DNA of 64,000 nucleotides from Planctomycetota bacterium (GCA_014381825.1 JACNKX010000068.1:1-64000); one strand, 5' to 3'. Positions 9,270 to 19,139 are shown, counted from the first letter of the stretch. A program made the numbers and translations. The notes: generated by a model from the letters alone, not told the origin.

Positions 9270-9470
9270 ATGAAGCTTCCAAAGCAAGTTCGACCTGAAA
9301 TGTTAGAGCGGTCCAACACCACCGTGCGAAACGCGGCGATCCAGAGTTCTGCCAATGGCGTCACGCCACAAGGCTGCGGCGATCCCGGAGTCGTCTGTGC
9401 ACCATGCGTTGGCGGAATGAAGTGGTGTACCGAAACTGGAAAGGCCTTTCCATTCCAGTGCCCATGCTAG
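9270..9470 (+). CDS. Cys-rich 66-residue peptide, candidate RiPP precursor
   Basis: This short gene has an ATG start preceded by a CGGAGA Shine-Dalgarno. The product splits into a leader-like half (MKLPKQVRPEMLERS to about residue 29) without Cys and a C-terminal half with six Cys (36, 43, 46, 53, 64, 66) plus Gly/Pro turns, ending FPFQCPC. The opening LPKQ-x2-P-x4-R recalls the LPQQ-x2-P-x-R start of cyanobactin precursors (PatE), and NGVTPQ at 29-34 lies where those carry the GVEPS/GLEAS cleavage signal. It is the last gene before a strong terminator and follows a PatA-like protease, so precursor is the natural reading. The modified product, if any, is unknown. A small unmodified Cys-rich protein is the alternative. 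Confidence 0.65.
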   Translation: MKLPKQVRPEMLERSNTTVRNAAIQSSANGVTPQGCGDPGVVCAPCVGGMKWCTETGKAFPFQCPC

Positions 9471-9500
9471 AGTACACCAACTAGGTTTGACGAACGAATC

Positions 9501-9535
9501 GGCGGCACGGACTCAAAGTTCCGTGTCGCCTTTTT
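9501..9535 (+). terminator. Intrinsic terminator of the PatA-like cassette
   Basis: GGCGGCACGGA pairs with TCCGTGTCGCC as an 11-bp stem with one G-T wobble and an 8-base loop, and is followed at once by TTTTT. It lies 31 bases after the stop of the Cys-rich peptide gene and separates the protease cassette from the broken receptor gene. Confidence 0.88.
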
Positions 9536-9741
9536 CATGCGCTATTGCTACCGCAGTCAGCCCAACCGTTAAAGTCTGCGCGATCGTTTCAACAGGAACA
9601 GAATTTCTTCTCGCACGACACGCACGTCATCTCCGCTTGAATCACTCGTAACGATTGTGCCGAAGAACCATCTGTTCCAGTTCTCCGGAATGGGCCGTGT
9701 CAGGTCTATTTCATACTCCTCACATCCACGGATGGATTCCC

Positions 9742-12189
9742 ATGCGTCTCTCTGAGTTTTGGCGGCTCTGCCTCGCTAGCGTTGTTGCGTGTTCACTACT
9801 TAATGGTCGTGTTTCGAGTGCTGATGAGCACGACGAGCCGATCAAAGTTTCGATTTCTAGCGACTCAGAGATCGAAACCGAGTTTGCCGTTGACTCAGAC
9901 CAAGATGTTGAAGAGACCGATTTTGAGCTGAGCAACTGGCTCCAGGATGCCTAGCCTCCCGCGATCATCTTCGACCCCTCGGTTCAATCGCCGACTGCGG
10001 CAACCGACTTGGCGGCGACTGTTTTCGGCGACGGTGAATCGAGCCGCAGCTTGTTGAGCCAAGCTCGCCGAGCGCGAAGCTACGGCCCTGGCACGAACGT
10101 TGTCATCGGATCGGAAGGCCGTTTCCGAGTTTCCTCTGATGCGGGCAGTCTGCTCGGCAAGTCTCATTCATCCAGCGGCATCGCCATTTAAAAGCGAACC
10201 CCGATCGTTTCAGACCCTCGAATTCGGGGTGATCGCATCGGTCGACTCGTTGCATCGGGCTCCTACTGGTTCCCGGCTCGCCAAGATCTTGATACGGCAC
10301 TGAGCAAAATCGATTCGCGAATTATCAGTGATATGATCGTGATCAAAGGCCCATACAGCGCCCGCTACGGACCGGGTTTCGACTTTGTTGACTTCCAGTT
10401 AATGCCCACGCCGCGATACTTGGATGGCCCAGAACGTCACGGGAGTACGAGCCTCGAGTATCTGACGAACGGCCAGCAGTGGTACGGTCGGCAATCGGTG
10501 TGGGGTGGCAACGAGTCGTTTGGCTACCGCGTGAGCTACGGTCATCGTACAGGCAGCGATTACGAAACCGGCAATGGATCTCGCCTGCCGACCAGCTATA
10601 ACTCGCGGGATTTGGACGTGGCACTTGGCTACGACATCTCGCCGGACAGCCATCTAGAGTTCACCTACTTACGGCTAGATCAATCCGACGTGGAGTTTCC
10701 TGGATTGGTGTTCGACATAAACGCGTTGGAAACAGACGGACTCACGTTGCAGTACACGTTGGAGAACCAAGCCGAGTTCGACTTATTGACGGTCGAAGGG
10801 TGGTACAATCGAACAGCGTTCGATGGCGATACGTTCCGGTCAGGAAAGAATATTCAGATCCCAAGCCTCGTCGATCAACTGCAGCCAGCAGGTTCCGGTT
10901 CCGCGGCCACGAACGTCGATGCGTACTCCTCTGGATACCGATTGGCAACGTCATGGGGCGATGCAGAAGTTTCACAGGTAACGGCGGGTACAGATCTAAT
11001 TTACCTTGGGCAGCAGTTGAATGAAATCGAAGATCCCACCGGCTTGGCGCGCAACTATCCAATTCCGCGGTCCCATTCGAGTGATATTGGATTGTTCGCG
11101 GATTATACAACCGTGGCAACGGACCGACTTAAAGTCAATGCTGGCGGGCGAGTCGATTTCGTATCGACGGACGCTCGCAATCTAGCTGCGGGCGAATTCT
11201 TTGACCTCCTTCTTCCTGGCGTCACTGATTATTCTTCCTTCAAACAGGCCGGGCTAGACCAAAACTTTGCGTTGTGGTCACTGTTCACGACAGCAGAATA
11301 CGAGATCAACGATTGCTGGACGGCGACTGGCGGAGCCGGGTACGGTCAGCGCCCTCCGTCGCTGACCGAACTATACGCTGGTGGTTCCTTCATCGGTTCG
11401 ACGCAAGCTGGTCTATCGTTCCTGGAAGGCGATCCAGAACTCGATGCCGAAAAACGATTGCAGATCGATCTCGGAATTCAAGGCGATCTCGGCTGCACGC
11501 GTGTCGCTTTGAACGGCTACTATGCTTGGATCAACGATTACATCACGTTCGAGGACATCGAACGGAACGCGATTAACGACTTTTTTAACATGTTCTTTCC
11601 GACGCCACAGTTCGTACCGGGGCAAGATTTTCAACGTCTCGCCTATACCAACACGGACCTGGCGACCCTTGCTGGATTCGAGTTCGCTGTCGAGCAAGAT
11701 CTTGATGAAGGTGTAATTGGCTTTGCAACGGTCAGCTATGTTGAGGGACGTGATCACACTCGAAATGAAGTTTCACGACTTGCAGCAATTCGACGAGCTC
11801 CATTTACGCCGCCGTTCTTCACAGGAACTGAGAACCGAAGTCTAGTCGACAACGACGACGAACCGCTGCCCGGTATCGTTCCGCTTGAAGCTCGCGTCGG
11901 CCTGCGTTGGCGAGAGCCAGTGGCCGATCCAAGCTGGGGGCTCGAACTAGAGGCGCGTATCGTCGATAACCAGGACCGCGTCGCGACAAGCTTGTTCGAG
12001 CAAGTGACTCCTGGGTTCACGATTTGGAACTTGCGAGGCTTCTGGCGTCCGTATGATGACTTCACCGTCATCGCTGGCGTCGAGAACTTTACCAACAAGT
12101 ACTATCAAGAGCATCTCGACTATCGAAGTGGACTGGGTGTCTATCAACCCGGAGCCAACTTCTACTGCTCGACTGAGTTGACTTACTAA
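9742..12189 (+). pseudogene. TonB-dependent receptor gene broken by two in-frame stops
   Basis: One reading frame from ATG 9742 to TAA 12189 encodes an outer-membrane TonB-dependent receptor of about 815 codons but contains TAG at 9952-9954 and TAA at 10189-10191. Before the first stop are a signal peptide (MRLSEFWRLCLASVVACSLL) and an acidic stretch. After the second, the plug domain continues without loss (TPIVSDPRIRGDR, ALSKIDSRIISDMIVIKGPY, SARYGPGFDFVDFQL). The beta barrel fills the rest, ending in a C-terminal YCSTELTY. Both stops are one C-to-T change from Gln (CAG, CAA). The part from 10333 could be made only as a barrel without signal peptide. It is therefore a recent pseudogene or contains sequence errors. 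The ligand (siderophore, glycan or other) is unknown. Confidence 0.85.
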
Positions 12190-12218
12190 GCAGAGTAGAT
12201 CCTGAACTCACCCGAACT

Positions 12219-13004
12219 CTACAACAAGCTTCTCAGGTACTGAACCGCCTGCCCTACTTCGAGAACAGGGTCGTTGGCCCGTTGCCGTTCGATGGTGAAG
12301 TAACCGCGGTACTCATGCTCTTCGAGAATCGCGAGAATCTCAGGGAAATCGACGGCACCTCGACCCAGTTGCGTTTCAAGACCGCGCCCTTGCGCTAGGT
12401 CACGCACAGCGTCTTTTGCGTGTACATGGATCACGTGTTCACCGAGTCGCTTCGCGGCGTCACTCGCCGAAAAACCGTTCACGATCAGATTGCCCGGGTC
12501 GAGATTGATGCCGATCGAACCAGTTGGCAGCGCTACGAGCAGTTGCTGCAGCGACTCTGCGTCTTCGGCACCAGTTTCTACGGCAAGCGTTGCCCCGACG
12601 CGTTGTCCAAAGCGGCCAATATCACTTAGCACCTGGACCAACAAATCCCACTCCGTGCCGCTCGGCTCGACGGGGATCTGCCCGATCTGATTGACGACAA
12701 CCGACGCACCAAGGTCGTAAGCAAACTGCATCGCCTGCTTCGTGGCTTCCACACGTTGGTCGAGATCTTCCAAAACGTTGTAGCCACGTCGCGTCTGAAA
12801 CCCAACCGCGCAAATCCGCAGATTCCGATCATCCAGCGTTTTCCGAAGCTGACGGAGCCCAGTGCGCGATAATTCCTGCGGCTTCAAGTCATTACGCGCA
12901 TCTATTTCGATCCCATCGGCTCCCAATTCCGCTGCAGTATGCAAGGCTTTCTTGAAGGGAAGCTGCAAACTAGCCAGTTGAATGCCCACCTTTAGTTCCA
13001 GCAC
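12219..13004 (-). CDS. Sugar phosphate isomerase/epimerase-like TIM-barrel protein
   Basis: This 261-residue protein of the xylose-isomerase-like TIM-barrel family (AP endonuclease family 2 fold) carries the barrel motifs GADGIEIDA near the start, AVETGAED in the middle, INLDPGNLI, HVIHVHAKDA and a C-terminal RGYFTIERQ. The acidic and His residues in these strands normally bind a divalent metal. Members isomerise or epimerise sugars or inositols; the exact substrate cannot be read from the sequence. There is no signal peptide. It is transcribed divergently from the large secreted protein gene starting at 13040 and convergent with the broken receptor. Confidence 0.85.
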   Translation of the reverse strand: MLELKVGIQLASLQLPFKKALHTAAELGADGIEIDARNDLKPQELSRTGLRQLRKTLDDRNLRICAVGFQTRRGYNVLEDLDQRVEATKQAMQFAYDLGASVVVNQIGQIPVEPSGTEWDLLVQVLSDIGRFGQRVGATLAVETGAEDAESLQQLLVALPTGSIGINLDPGNLIVNGFSASDAAKRLGEHVIHVHAKDAVRDLAQGRGLETQLGRGAVDFPEILAILEEHEYRGYFTIERQRANDPVLEVGQAVQYLRSLL

Positions 13005-13039
13005 GATTATGTCCTACTCATGCGATCGCAATCGATTTA

Positions 13040-15679
13040 ATGATTCACTGCTTGTTACCTCTGTTGATTCTATCCGCTGACGCGTCGGCGCATACGGCGA
13101 GTTCACTGACGCACGCGCAAGAAGTACGACACTGGGACTTCGAAGGTGGAGACGACAAGAACTACGATCGCTGGCCCGATGATTGGACTCGCCGACGCGG
13201 CAAGGGCTATCCGCTCTATCTGGACGTCGCGATCGCGGAAGACAAGCAGTCTCGTCTTGATCGCCAACAGGTTGAGACCGACAGCCCGGACGCACTACGA
13301 ATGGAACTCGATGGCGGAGCCGCTCTGCTGTACAGCCCGCTCGTCGAAATCAGTCCGCTGTTTAGTTACGTTTTGAACGAGTACATCAAAACGGAGGCGC
13401 TCACCCACGATATCGCCTACGCCTCTGTGATGTTCTACGACAAGGATCGTAAGCTCCTGGAAACAATAGAATCCACGCCTCATCGTCATTCGGTCGATTG
13501 GACCCCCTTCCACATTGGCCCCGTGACTCCATCGAGTGATCAGGTGCGTTGGGCCGTCATCGCTCTACACTTGGAACCAACGGCCAAGGCCGACCTAACT
13601 GGCGCGGCAATGTTTGACGAGTTGTGGTTTGCCAAGTTGCCGCGAGTCTCGATTGAGACACCCAGCCCGAACAATATCTTTGCACACCCCAAAGACGTCC
13701 AAATCACGTGTCAACTTTCGGGCATCTCGCAACCAAACCCGACCGTGCGATTCGAACTGCAGGACGTCGATGGCAAGACGCTATTCACACATCAAACCGC
13801 GATGCAGGCCAATAACCAAAAGCAGGCACCTGCCAGTGTGTTTTCGGGGTCGGCGACGTGGCATCCGCCGCTCGACGACAATGCATTCGGTTTCTACCAC
13901 GTACGAGTCTCGATGTCGGATCAAGCCAGTGATCCGATGGCGACCAATATCGCGGTGCTACAACCGCTTCCCAAGAGTGAAGTCGGCGAATTCGGTTGGT
14001 CGTTGCCTCGCGGTGATGCACCGGTCGCGCTAACGGATCTCGTAGGCTTGCTCGAAAACGCGGGAGTTCATTGGGTAAAATTCCCCGTGTGGTACGGCGA
14101 CGAAGACACGGGCCGAGCAGACGAACTGGCTTGGTTCGCCGAACGTCTGTCTGCTCGAAATATCAACATGATTGGTATGCTCGACGAACCTCCCAAAGCC
14201 GTTCGTGAGCTGTTTGGCGAGCAGAGCAAGCTGCCAAATGGAGAAAAGAACGAGTTGCCCGTTGCGTCTGTCTTCGTCGAGCCAGAGGTATGGCGTCCGG
14301 CGGTGGATCCAGTCATGACTCGGCTGTCGTTGAAGATTCGCTGGTGGCAGCTTGGTGGCGACCGTGACACAAGCTTCGTCAACTTCCCGGATCTTGAACA
14401 AAAGCTTGGCTCGATCCGCGAGGGATTCAACCGATTTGGCCAGCAGGTCAGGCTTGGCATTCCGTGGCGACTGATCGACGAAACTCCCGTCGCCGAATCT
14501 CCACCGTGGACCTTTTTGTCATACATCGCAAGCCCTCCCATGACGTCGGAAGAGTTGTCGCTGTACATGTCAACCCAACCCAACTCCAATGCCAAGCGTT
14601 GGTTGATCATGGAACCGCTTGCCAAATCGGAATACAGCCTCGAGACCCGTGCCCGCGATCTCGTGTCCCGCATCCTCACAGCCAAAATAGAAGGTGCAGA
14701 CGGTGTGTTTGTGCCCGATCCATTTGATGCTGAGCATGGACTGCTGAACGAAGATGGATCACCAGCTAGAATGCTCCTTCCATGGCGAACAACCTCTCTG
14801 ATGTTGGCGAATGCCACTCCAATCGGGAGTATTCGATTACCGAATGGCAGCTCGAATCAGATCTTTGCTCGTGGTGACAAAGCCGTCATGGTTGTCTGGA
14901 GCGAAGAGCCGGTCGACGAAGTAATTTACCTCGGCGAGCAGGTCGAGCAAGTCGACGTTTGGGGAACGAAACACGGACTTAACGAAATTCGTAACGGCAG
15001 TTTTGTACGGCAACAAATCAAAGTCACGCGACTACCTACCTTTATCACTGGCGTCGATCCTCTAGTCGCCCGTTGGAGAAAGCAGTTCCAATTCGACGAA
15101 GACAGAATCGCCAGCGTGTTCGGACAGGAGCAGAATCTCAGCTATTCGTTCACGAACACGTTCGACCAAGGAGTTGGTGGGACCGTCAACTTACATATCC
15201 CTGATCTCTGGGAAGCTTCACAACAATCCGCAACGTTCAAGCTTTCGACCAACGAACGGCATCGTCGAGGCCTTCAAGTTACTTTGCAACCAAGCGTCAG
15301 CAGTGGTGAACAGCCGATTCAAATTGATTGCGAGTTTAACGCGTCACGCGAGTACAAGTTCAGTATCTACCGAACGCTGACGGTTGGACTAGGAGACATT
15401 TTCGTCGAGCTAACATCGCGATTGGACGAAAACGGGTATCTCGTCGTCGAACAACAGCTGACGAACGCGACCGATCAGTTCGTCAGCTTCAACTGCATCC
15501 TAACAACGAAAGAGCGGCGTCGAGAACGCCACCAGATCTTCAATCGTGGTCGGGGGACGACGACGGTTCTGTTCATGTTCCCCGATGGAGAGAAACTGCT
15601 CGGCGAAACGATGTGGCTACGGGTTGAAGAGATCGACGGTCCGCGGATTCTGAATCACCAGATCATTGCGCACGAGTAG
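13040..15679 (+). CDS. Large secreted protein with a glycoside-hydrolase-like barrel region
   Basis: This 879-residue protein starts with MIHCLLPLLILSADASAHT, a plausible signal peptide. Residues about 28-205 look like a jelly-roll carbohydrate-binding domain (RHWDFEGGDDKNYDRWPDDW, and later DELWFAKLPRV). Residues 215-310 resemble an Ig-like beta domain. About 330-590 resembles a TIM barrel (GVHWVKFPVWYGDED, RNINMIGMLDEP, WWQLGGDRDTSFVNF), with further beta domains after it. This architecture recurs in planctomycete secreted proteins annotated as hypothetical; a glycoside hydrolase is likely, but I cannot point to catalytic acids with certainty. No clear Shine-Dalgarno precedes the ATG. Confidence 0.7.
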   Translation: MIHCLLPLLILSADASAHTASSLTHAQEVRHWDFEGGDDKNYDRWPDDWTRRRGKGYPLYLDVAIAEDKQSRLDRQQVETDSPDALRMELDGGAALLYSPLVEISPLFSYVLNEYIKTEALTHDIAYASVMFYDKDRKLLETIESTPHRHSVDWTPFHIGPVTPSSDQVRWAVIALHLEPTAKADLTGAAMFDELWFAKLPRVSIETPSPNNIFAHPKDVQITCQLSGISQPNPTVRFELQDVDGKTLFTHQTAMQANNQKQAPASVFSGSATWHPPLDDNAFGFYHVRVSMSDQASDPMATNIAVLQPLPKSEVGEFGWSLPRGDAPVALTDLVGLLENAGVHWVKFPVWYGDEDTGRADELAWFAERLSARNINMIGMLDEPPKAVRELFGEQSKLPNGEKNELPVASVFVEPEVWRPAVDPVMTRLSLKIRWWQLGGDRDTSFVNFPDLEQKLGSIREGFNRFGQQVRLGIPWRLIDETPVAESPPWTFLSYIASPPMTSEELSLYMSTQPNSNAKRWLIMEPLAKSEYSLETRARDLVSRILTAKIEGADGVFVPDPFDAEHGLLNEDGSPARMLLPWRTTSLMLANATPIGSIRLPNGSSNQIFARGDKAVMVVWSEEPVDEVIYLGEQVEQVDVWGTKHGLNEIRNGSFVRQQIKVTRLPTFITGVDPLVARWRKQFQFDEDRIASVFGQEQNLSYSFTNTFDQGVGGTVNLHIPDLWEASQQSATFKLSTNERHRRGLQVTLQPSVSSGEQPIQIDCEFNASREYKFSIYRTLTVGLGDIFVELTSRLDENGYLVVEQQLTNATDQFVSFNCILTTKERRRERHQIFNRGRGTTTVLFMFPDGEKLLGETMWLRVEEIDGPRILNHQIIAHE

Positions 15680-15753
15680 CCTGGGTTGTCGGCACGACCG
15701 GTTCGCGTTAACGTCTGCGAGAGAACAAACCCATTCTGAACCGAGACCAATCG

Positions 15754-16560
15754 ATGGCGACCGTCCAAGACGTTAGCGACTTTCTCGAAGGATTCGCCCC
15801 CAGCCGACTAGCCGAGGATTGGGACAACGTCGGGCTGCTGGTCGGTGATCCGTCACTTGCCGTCCAGCGGGTGATGACTTGCCTGACGGTAACTCCCGGA
15901 AGTGCCAACGAAGCAACCCGAGAAGGTGTCGATTTGATCATCAGTCACCATCCGCTGCCATTTCGCCCGGTGAAACGACTGACAACCGAAACGGTCCCAG
16001 GAAGGCTTCTGTGGCAATTGATTCGTGACGGCGTCTCAATTTACAGCCCCCACACTCGCTTCGATTCCGCCGCGATGGGAATCAATCAAAGTCTCGCCGA
16101 AGGACTCGGGCTGACCGGTATTCAGCCGCTCGTGCCTGACAACGACCAAAACGGCAACGATGATCCCAACGGCCTAGGGGCCGGACGCTTCGGACGCCTG
16201 CACGCTCCGTTATCACTCACCGAATGTGCTGATCGCCTGAAGAAGTTTCTGGCCATTGAAGGATTACACGTGGTCGGCCCGACAACGCGTTCGATCCATC
16301 AAGTTGCAGTCGCTTGCGGAAGTGCCGGTTCGTTCCTCGAAGTCGCTCGAAGGAAGGGCTGCGACCTGCTAATCACGGGTGAAACAACGTTTCACACCTG
16401 TCTCGAAGCCGAAGCGACGGACATTGCGTTGCTACTTCCCGGCCATTACGCCAGCGAACGATTTGCTGTCGAATTGCTCGCCGACGTCCTAGTAAAACAA
16501 TTCAGCGACATCGAAGTTTGGGCCAGCCGCGATGAAGCCGATCCCTTGCGTTGGATCTAG
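15754..16560 (+). CDS. Nif3-like dinuclear metal-centre protein
   Basis: This 268-residue protein of the Nif3/YqfO (DUF34) family forms hexameric toroids with a two-metal site. Metal-binding motifs are visible: His65-His66 in LIISHHPLPF, the SPHTRFD motif near residue 105, and HYASERFAVE near the C-terminus, where the His and Glu complete the site. The start ATVQDVSDFLEGFAP with DNVGLLVGDP fits the family. The biochemical function is unsettled; GTP cyclohydrolase I type 2 is an older name for the family. It ends 5 bases from the convergent dehydrogenase gene. Confidence 0.9.
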   Translation: MATVQDVSDFLEGFAPSRLAEDWDNVGLLVGDPSLAVQRVMTCLTVTPGSANEATREGVDLIISHHPLPFRPVKRLTTETVPGRLLWQLIRDGVSIYSPHTRFDSAAMGINQSLAEGLGLTGIQPLVPDNDQNGNDDPNGLGAGRFGRLHAPLSLTECADRLKKFLAIEGLHVVGPTTRSIHQVAVACGSAGSFLEVARRKGCDLLITGETTFHTCLEAEATDIALLLPGHYASERFAVELLADVLVKQFSDIEVWASRDEADPLRWI

Positions 16561-16565
16561 CGTCG

Positions 16566-18146
16566 CTAACCAACGTCGCCTTGCGACCACGCTCCATCGA
16601 TCATTCGCCACGTCTTACCGGTCGGATTTTTGTCTCGCAGGTTCGCAGGCAAACGATGAGGACGCACGTTATCGTAACACTGAAGCATCGCGAAACGGAT
16701 CAGCGATGCGGGAATCCCGACTGCTGTAACGCCGGGATGTCCGGTCGCCGGAAACGGCCCGCCGTGATTCATCGCGGGGCTGACCGCAACGCCTGTTGGC
16801 ATCTTGTCGTTCAGCAACCGACCGACTCGCACTCGCAAACGTGGAGCGATCTGATCGTAGGCAGCGTCATCCTTGCCGTTCGACTCCGAATAAATGCATC
16901 CGGTCAGATTACCTTCCAGACTATCGACTATTACGCCAACTTGGTCCACATCGTCCGCGATCACCAATAGCGATGCATTGCCGAACGCTTCCGCCTGGAA
17001 CGATGCCGGACTCTTCAGAAATTCGCTTCCTTCAACACGGAGCAACGTGTTCGCATGGCAATAGCCATTGCCGCTTGCTGTCGCATCTGGCGTCAGATTC
17101 TCAGCACCGGCAGCTTGTAACGCAGCGAGGTTCTCCGCGAGACTCTTCTCGACGCCACTTGAAAGCAGCGTCCCAACGGATGCACCACTGAATTTCTCCG
17201 CAACGGCACTGACGAATGAGTCCGATCCTCCGCCCTTCAAAAGAACGACTAGGCCGGGATTGGTGCAAAACTGGCCAGCTCCCATCAGACAGCTGCCCGC
17301 AAATTCATCGGCGAGCGCGTCGCCCCTCTCTTCCAGAACTCCCGGCAAGATCACGACGGGATTGATGCTCGACAACTCAAGATAGATCGGCTTGCCCACC
17401 GCGTCAGCTGCTGCCTTGAGCTTCAAGCCGGCATGCTGGCTGCCCGTGTAACCCACAGCTCCGTTGCGCGAGTCTGCGATTAATCGCTCGCCATCGTCGT
17501 GGCCCGTCCGATAGATCAATTGAACGATTCCAGCAGGCATTCCTGTCGATTGGGCTGCCGCACGAGCCTCCTCGGCGAAGATTCGCGTGGTGCCCGGGTG
17601 CGACGAGTTGGCCTTGGCAATGACCGGATTTCCAGCCGCGATCGCTGCCGCAAAGTCGCCACCCGAGATGCTTCCAAAAGCGAACGGAAAGTTATTGGGG
17701 CCGAAGACACAAACCGGCCCGATCGCTTCGAGACACGAACGAATTCCAGTGCTCGTGTCGATGGTCACATTGGCCCACGACCCGTCGCGCGCTGCAGCTG
17801 CCGCCAGCCGCAACTGATTGGTCGTTCGAGGCAGTTCGACATCGCCCAATCGCGGAGCCTCGGGAAGCGCCGTCTCGACGTGAGCCAGTTCGACTAGCTC
17901 GTCTTTACGCTGCTCGATACGATCGGCGTAAGCTTCCAAAAAGATCGCAATCTGATCCCCGGTCAAACCGCGCATCACGACCGACGCCGCAGCAGCGGCT
18001 TCTAGAGCGGCATCGCAGTCGTCCCAAGAGCTGACTGGATACTCGTCGGCCAACGGTTCCTTCGTGGCAGGATTATTTGCTCGAAACGTCTTCGTTGAAT
18101 GAGCATCCCGCCAATTGCCTGCAATCAATACCTGCTGTAACGCCAT
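16566..18146 (-). CDS. Aldehyde dehydrogenase (NADP+), alpha-ketoglutarate semialdehyde dehydrogenase type
   Basis: This 526-residue protein would oxidise 2,5-dioxopentanoate (alpha-ketoglutarate semialdehyde) to 2-oxoglutarate. Motifs seen: FGPNNFPFAFG at 148 for cofactor binding, NPVIAKANSSHPGT, catalytic Glu257 in YLELSSINPV (Ser-Ser replacing the usual Gly-Gly, as in this subfamily) and nucleophile Cys294 in GAGQFCTNPG. The ATG at 18146 is preferred because GAGGT lies 4-5 nt upstream; an upstream start at 18170 (8 residues longer) has no such site. Downstream on the same strand order comes the FAH-family gene at 18233-19087, whose likely product is this enzyme's substrate, so the two form the end of a Weimberg-type sugar-acid pathway. 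Confidence 0.88.
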   Translation of the reverse strand: MALQQVLIAGNWRDAHSTKTFRANNPATKEPLADEYPVSSWDDCDAALEAAAAASVVMRGLTGDQIAIFLEAYADRIEQRKDELVELAHVETALPEAPRLGDVELPRTTNQLRLAAAAARDGSWANVTIDTSTGIRSCLEAIGPVCVFGPNNFPFAFGSISGGDFAAAIAAGNPVIAKANSSHPGTTRIFAEEARAAAQSTGMPAGIVQLIYRTGHDDGERLIADSRNGAVGYTGSQHAGLKLKAAADAVGKPIYLELSSINPVVILPGVLEERGDALADEFAGSCLMGAGQFCTNPGLVVLLKGGGSDSFVSAVAEKFSGASVGTLLSSGVEKSLAENLAALQAAGAENLTPDATASGNGYCHANTLLRVEGSEFLKSPASFQAEAFGNASLLVIADDVDQVGVIVDSLEGNLTGCIYSESNGKDDAAYDQIAPRLRVRVGRLLNDKMPTGVAVSPAMNHGGPFPATGHPGVTAVGIPASLIRFAMLQCYDNVRPHRLPANLRDKNPTGKTWRMIDGAWSQGDVG

Positions 18147-18232
18147 CGTAACCTCATGAATTGTAAACACGACCCGCGTGCAATGGTTTTGAACTGTGTT
18201 TGTGGATGAGTGTTAAACGACGAAAAAGCGGC

Positions 18233-19087
18233 TTATCCCTGAACAATCGGATTCGACAACGTTCCGATGCCATCAATTGTGATGTCGACGACATCGCCCG
18301 CGATCAACGTAAAATCGCTGTCGGGAACGACCCCAGTGCCCGTCATCAGCATGGCTCCAGCCGGGAAGGAATTGTCTCGGCCAAGCCAGCCTATCAACTC
18401 CTCGAACGTGCGCGCCATTTGATCGATGCCAGTCTTCCCTTCGAATACGACTTGGCCATCGCGTTGTATTGACAAGACGATCCCAATTTCTTCACGCGGT
18501 GGCATCGCGGTCGCCAAAGCTATCCAAGGACCAACTCCAGCACATTGGTTGTAGACTTTGGCCTGCGGCAGGTAGAGCGGATTATCGCCCTCGATGTCAC
18601 GCGAACTCATATCGTTACCGATGGTGAACGCGACCAACTTCAGTTGTGAGTTCATCACGAGCGTCAATTCAGGCTCCGGCACATTCCATTCTGCGTCCTC
18701 GCGAATCCGCAATGGTTGCCCAGGCCCACTCACTCGATGTGGCGTGGCCTTCATGAACAGTTCCGGACGCGGCGACTCGTACACCCGATCATAGCAAGAG
18801 GCCGCTGCTTCCGACTCTTCCATTCGCGCCGTCTTGCTGCGTTTGTACGTCACGCCCGCCGCCCAAACTTCTTGGGCATCGATCGGCGCGAGTAAGGTCA
18901 CGTCAGCCAAGGCGACTTGCGACGAAGAGTCCGTTAAGTCGCCAGCGACTTGGCCAGGAATTTCCGCCTCTAAGATGTCGGTTAAGGAAGCATAGACTTC
19001 GTTCAACGCAAGCGGCACCAATTGATCACCGACGACGGAACCGACGCCGTGTTCACCAGCGGCGGTTCGATACTTTGCAAGCTTCAT
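18233..19087 (-). CDS. Fumarylacetoacetate hydrolase-family protein, probable 2-dehydro-3-deoxy-sugar-acid dehydratase
   Basis: This 284-residue FAH-fold protein contains EDAEWNVPEPELTLVM, whose Glu residues form the metal site, then FTIGNDMSSRDIEGDNPLYL and KVYNQCAGVGPWI. The FAH fold covers hydrolases, decarboxylases and the 2-keto-3-deoxy-D-arabinonate dehydratases. The neighbouring ketoglutarate-semialdehyde dehydrogenase favours the dehydratase role, giving alpha-ketoglutarate semialdehyde from 2-keto-3-deoxy-pentonate. That is inference from context. ATG 19087 has GGGATGAG about 8 nt upstream; ATG 19099 (4 residues longer) is the alternative. Confidence 0.85.
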   Translation of the reverse strand: MKLAKYRTAAGEHGVGSVVGDQLVPLALNEVYASLTDILEAEIPGQVAGDLTDSSSQVALADVTLLAPIDAQEVWAAGVTYKRSKTARMEESEAAASCYDRVYESPRPELFMKATPHRVSGPGQPLRIREDAEWNVPEPELTLVMNSQLKLVAFTIGNDMSSRDIEGDNPLYLPQAKVYNQCAGVGPWIALATAMPPREEIGIVLSIQRDGQVVFEGKTGIDQMARTFEELIGWLGRDNSFPAGAMLMTGTGVVPDSDFTLIAGDVVDITIDGIGTLSNPIVQG

Positions 19088-19139
19088 ACGTAATCTCATC
19101 CCTACGGGGTTCGCTGGTGGGTGCAGCTCAACCTGCGAG

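Noticed and set aside
9952-10191. Reading the two stops in the TonB receptor gene as recoding
   Set aside because: They are TAG and TAA, not TGA, and their neighbourhood shows no hairpin; a damaged gene is simpler.
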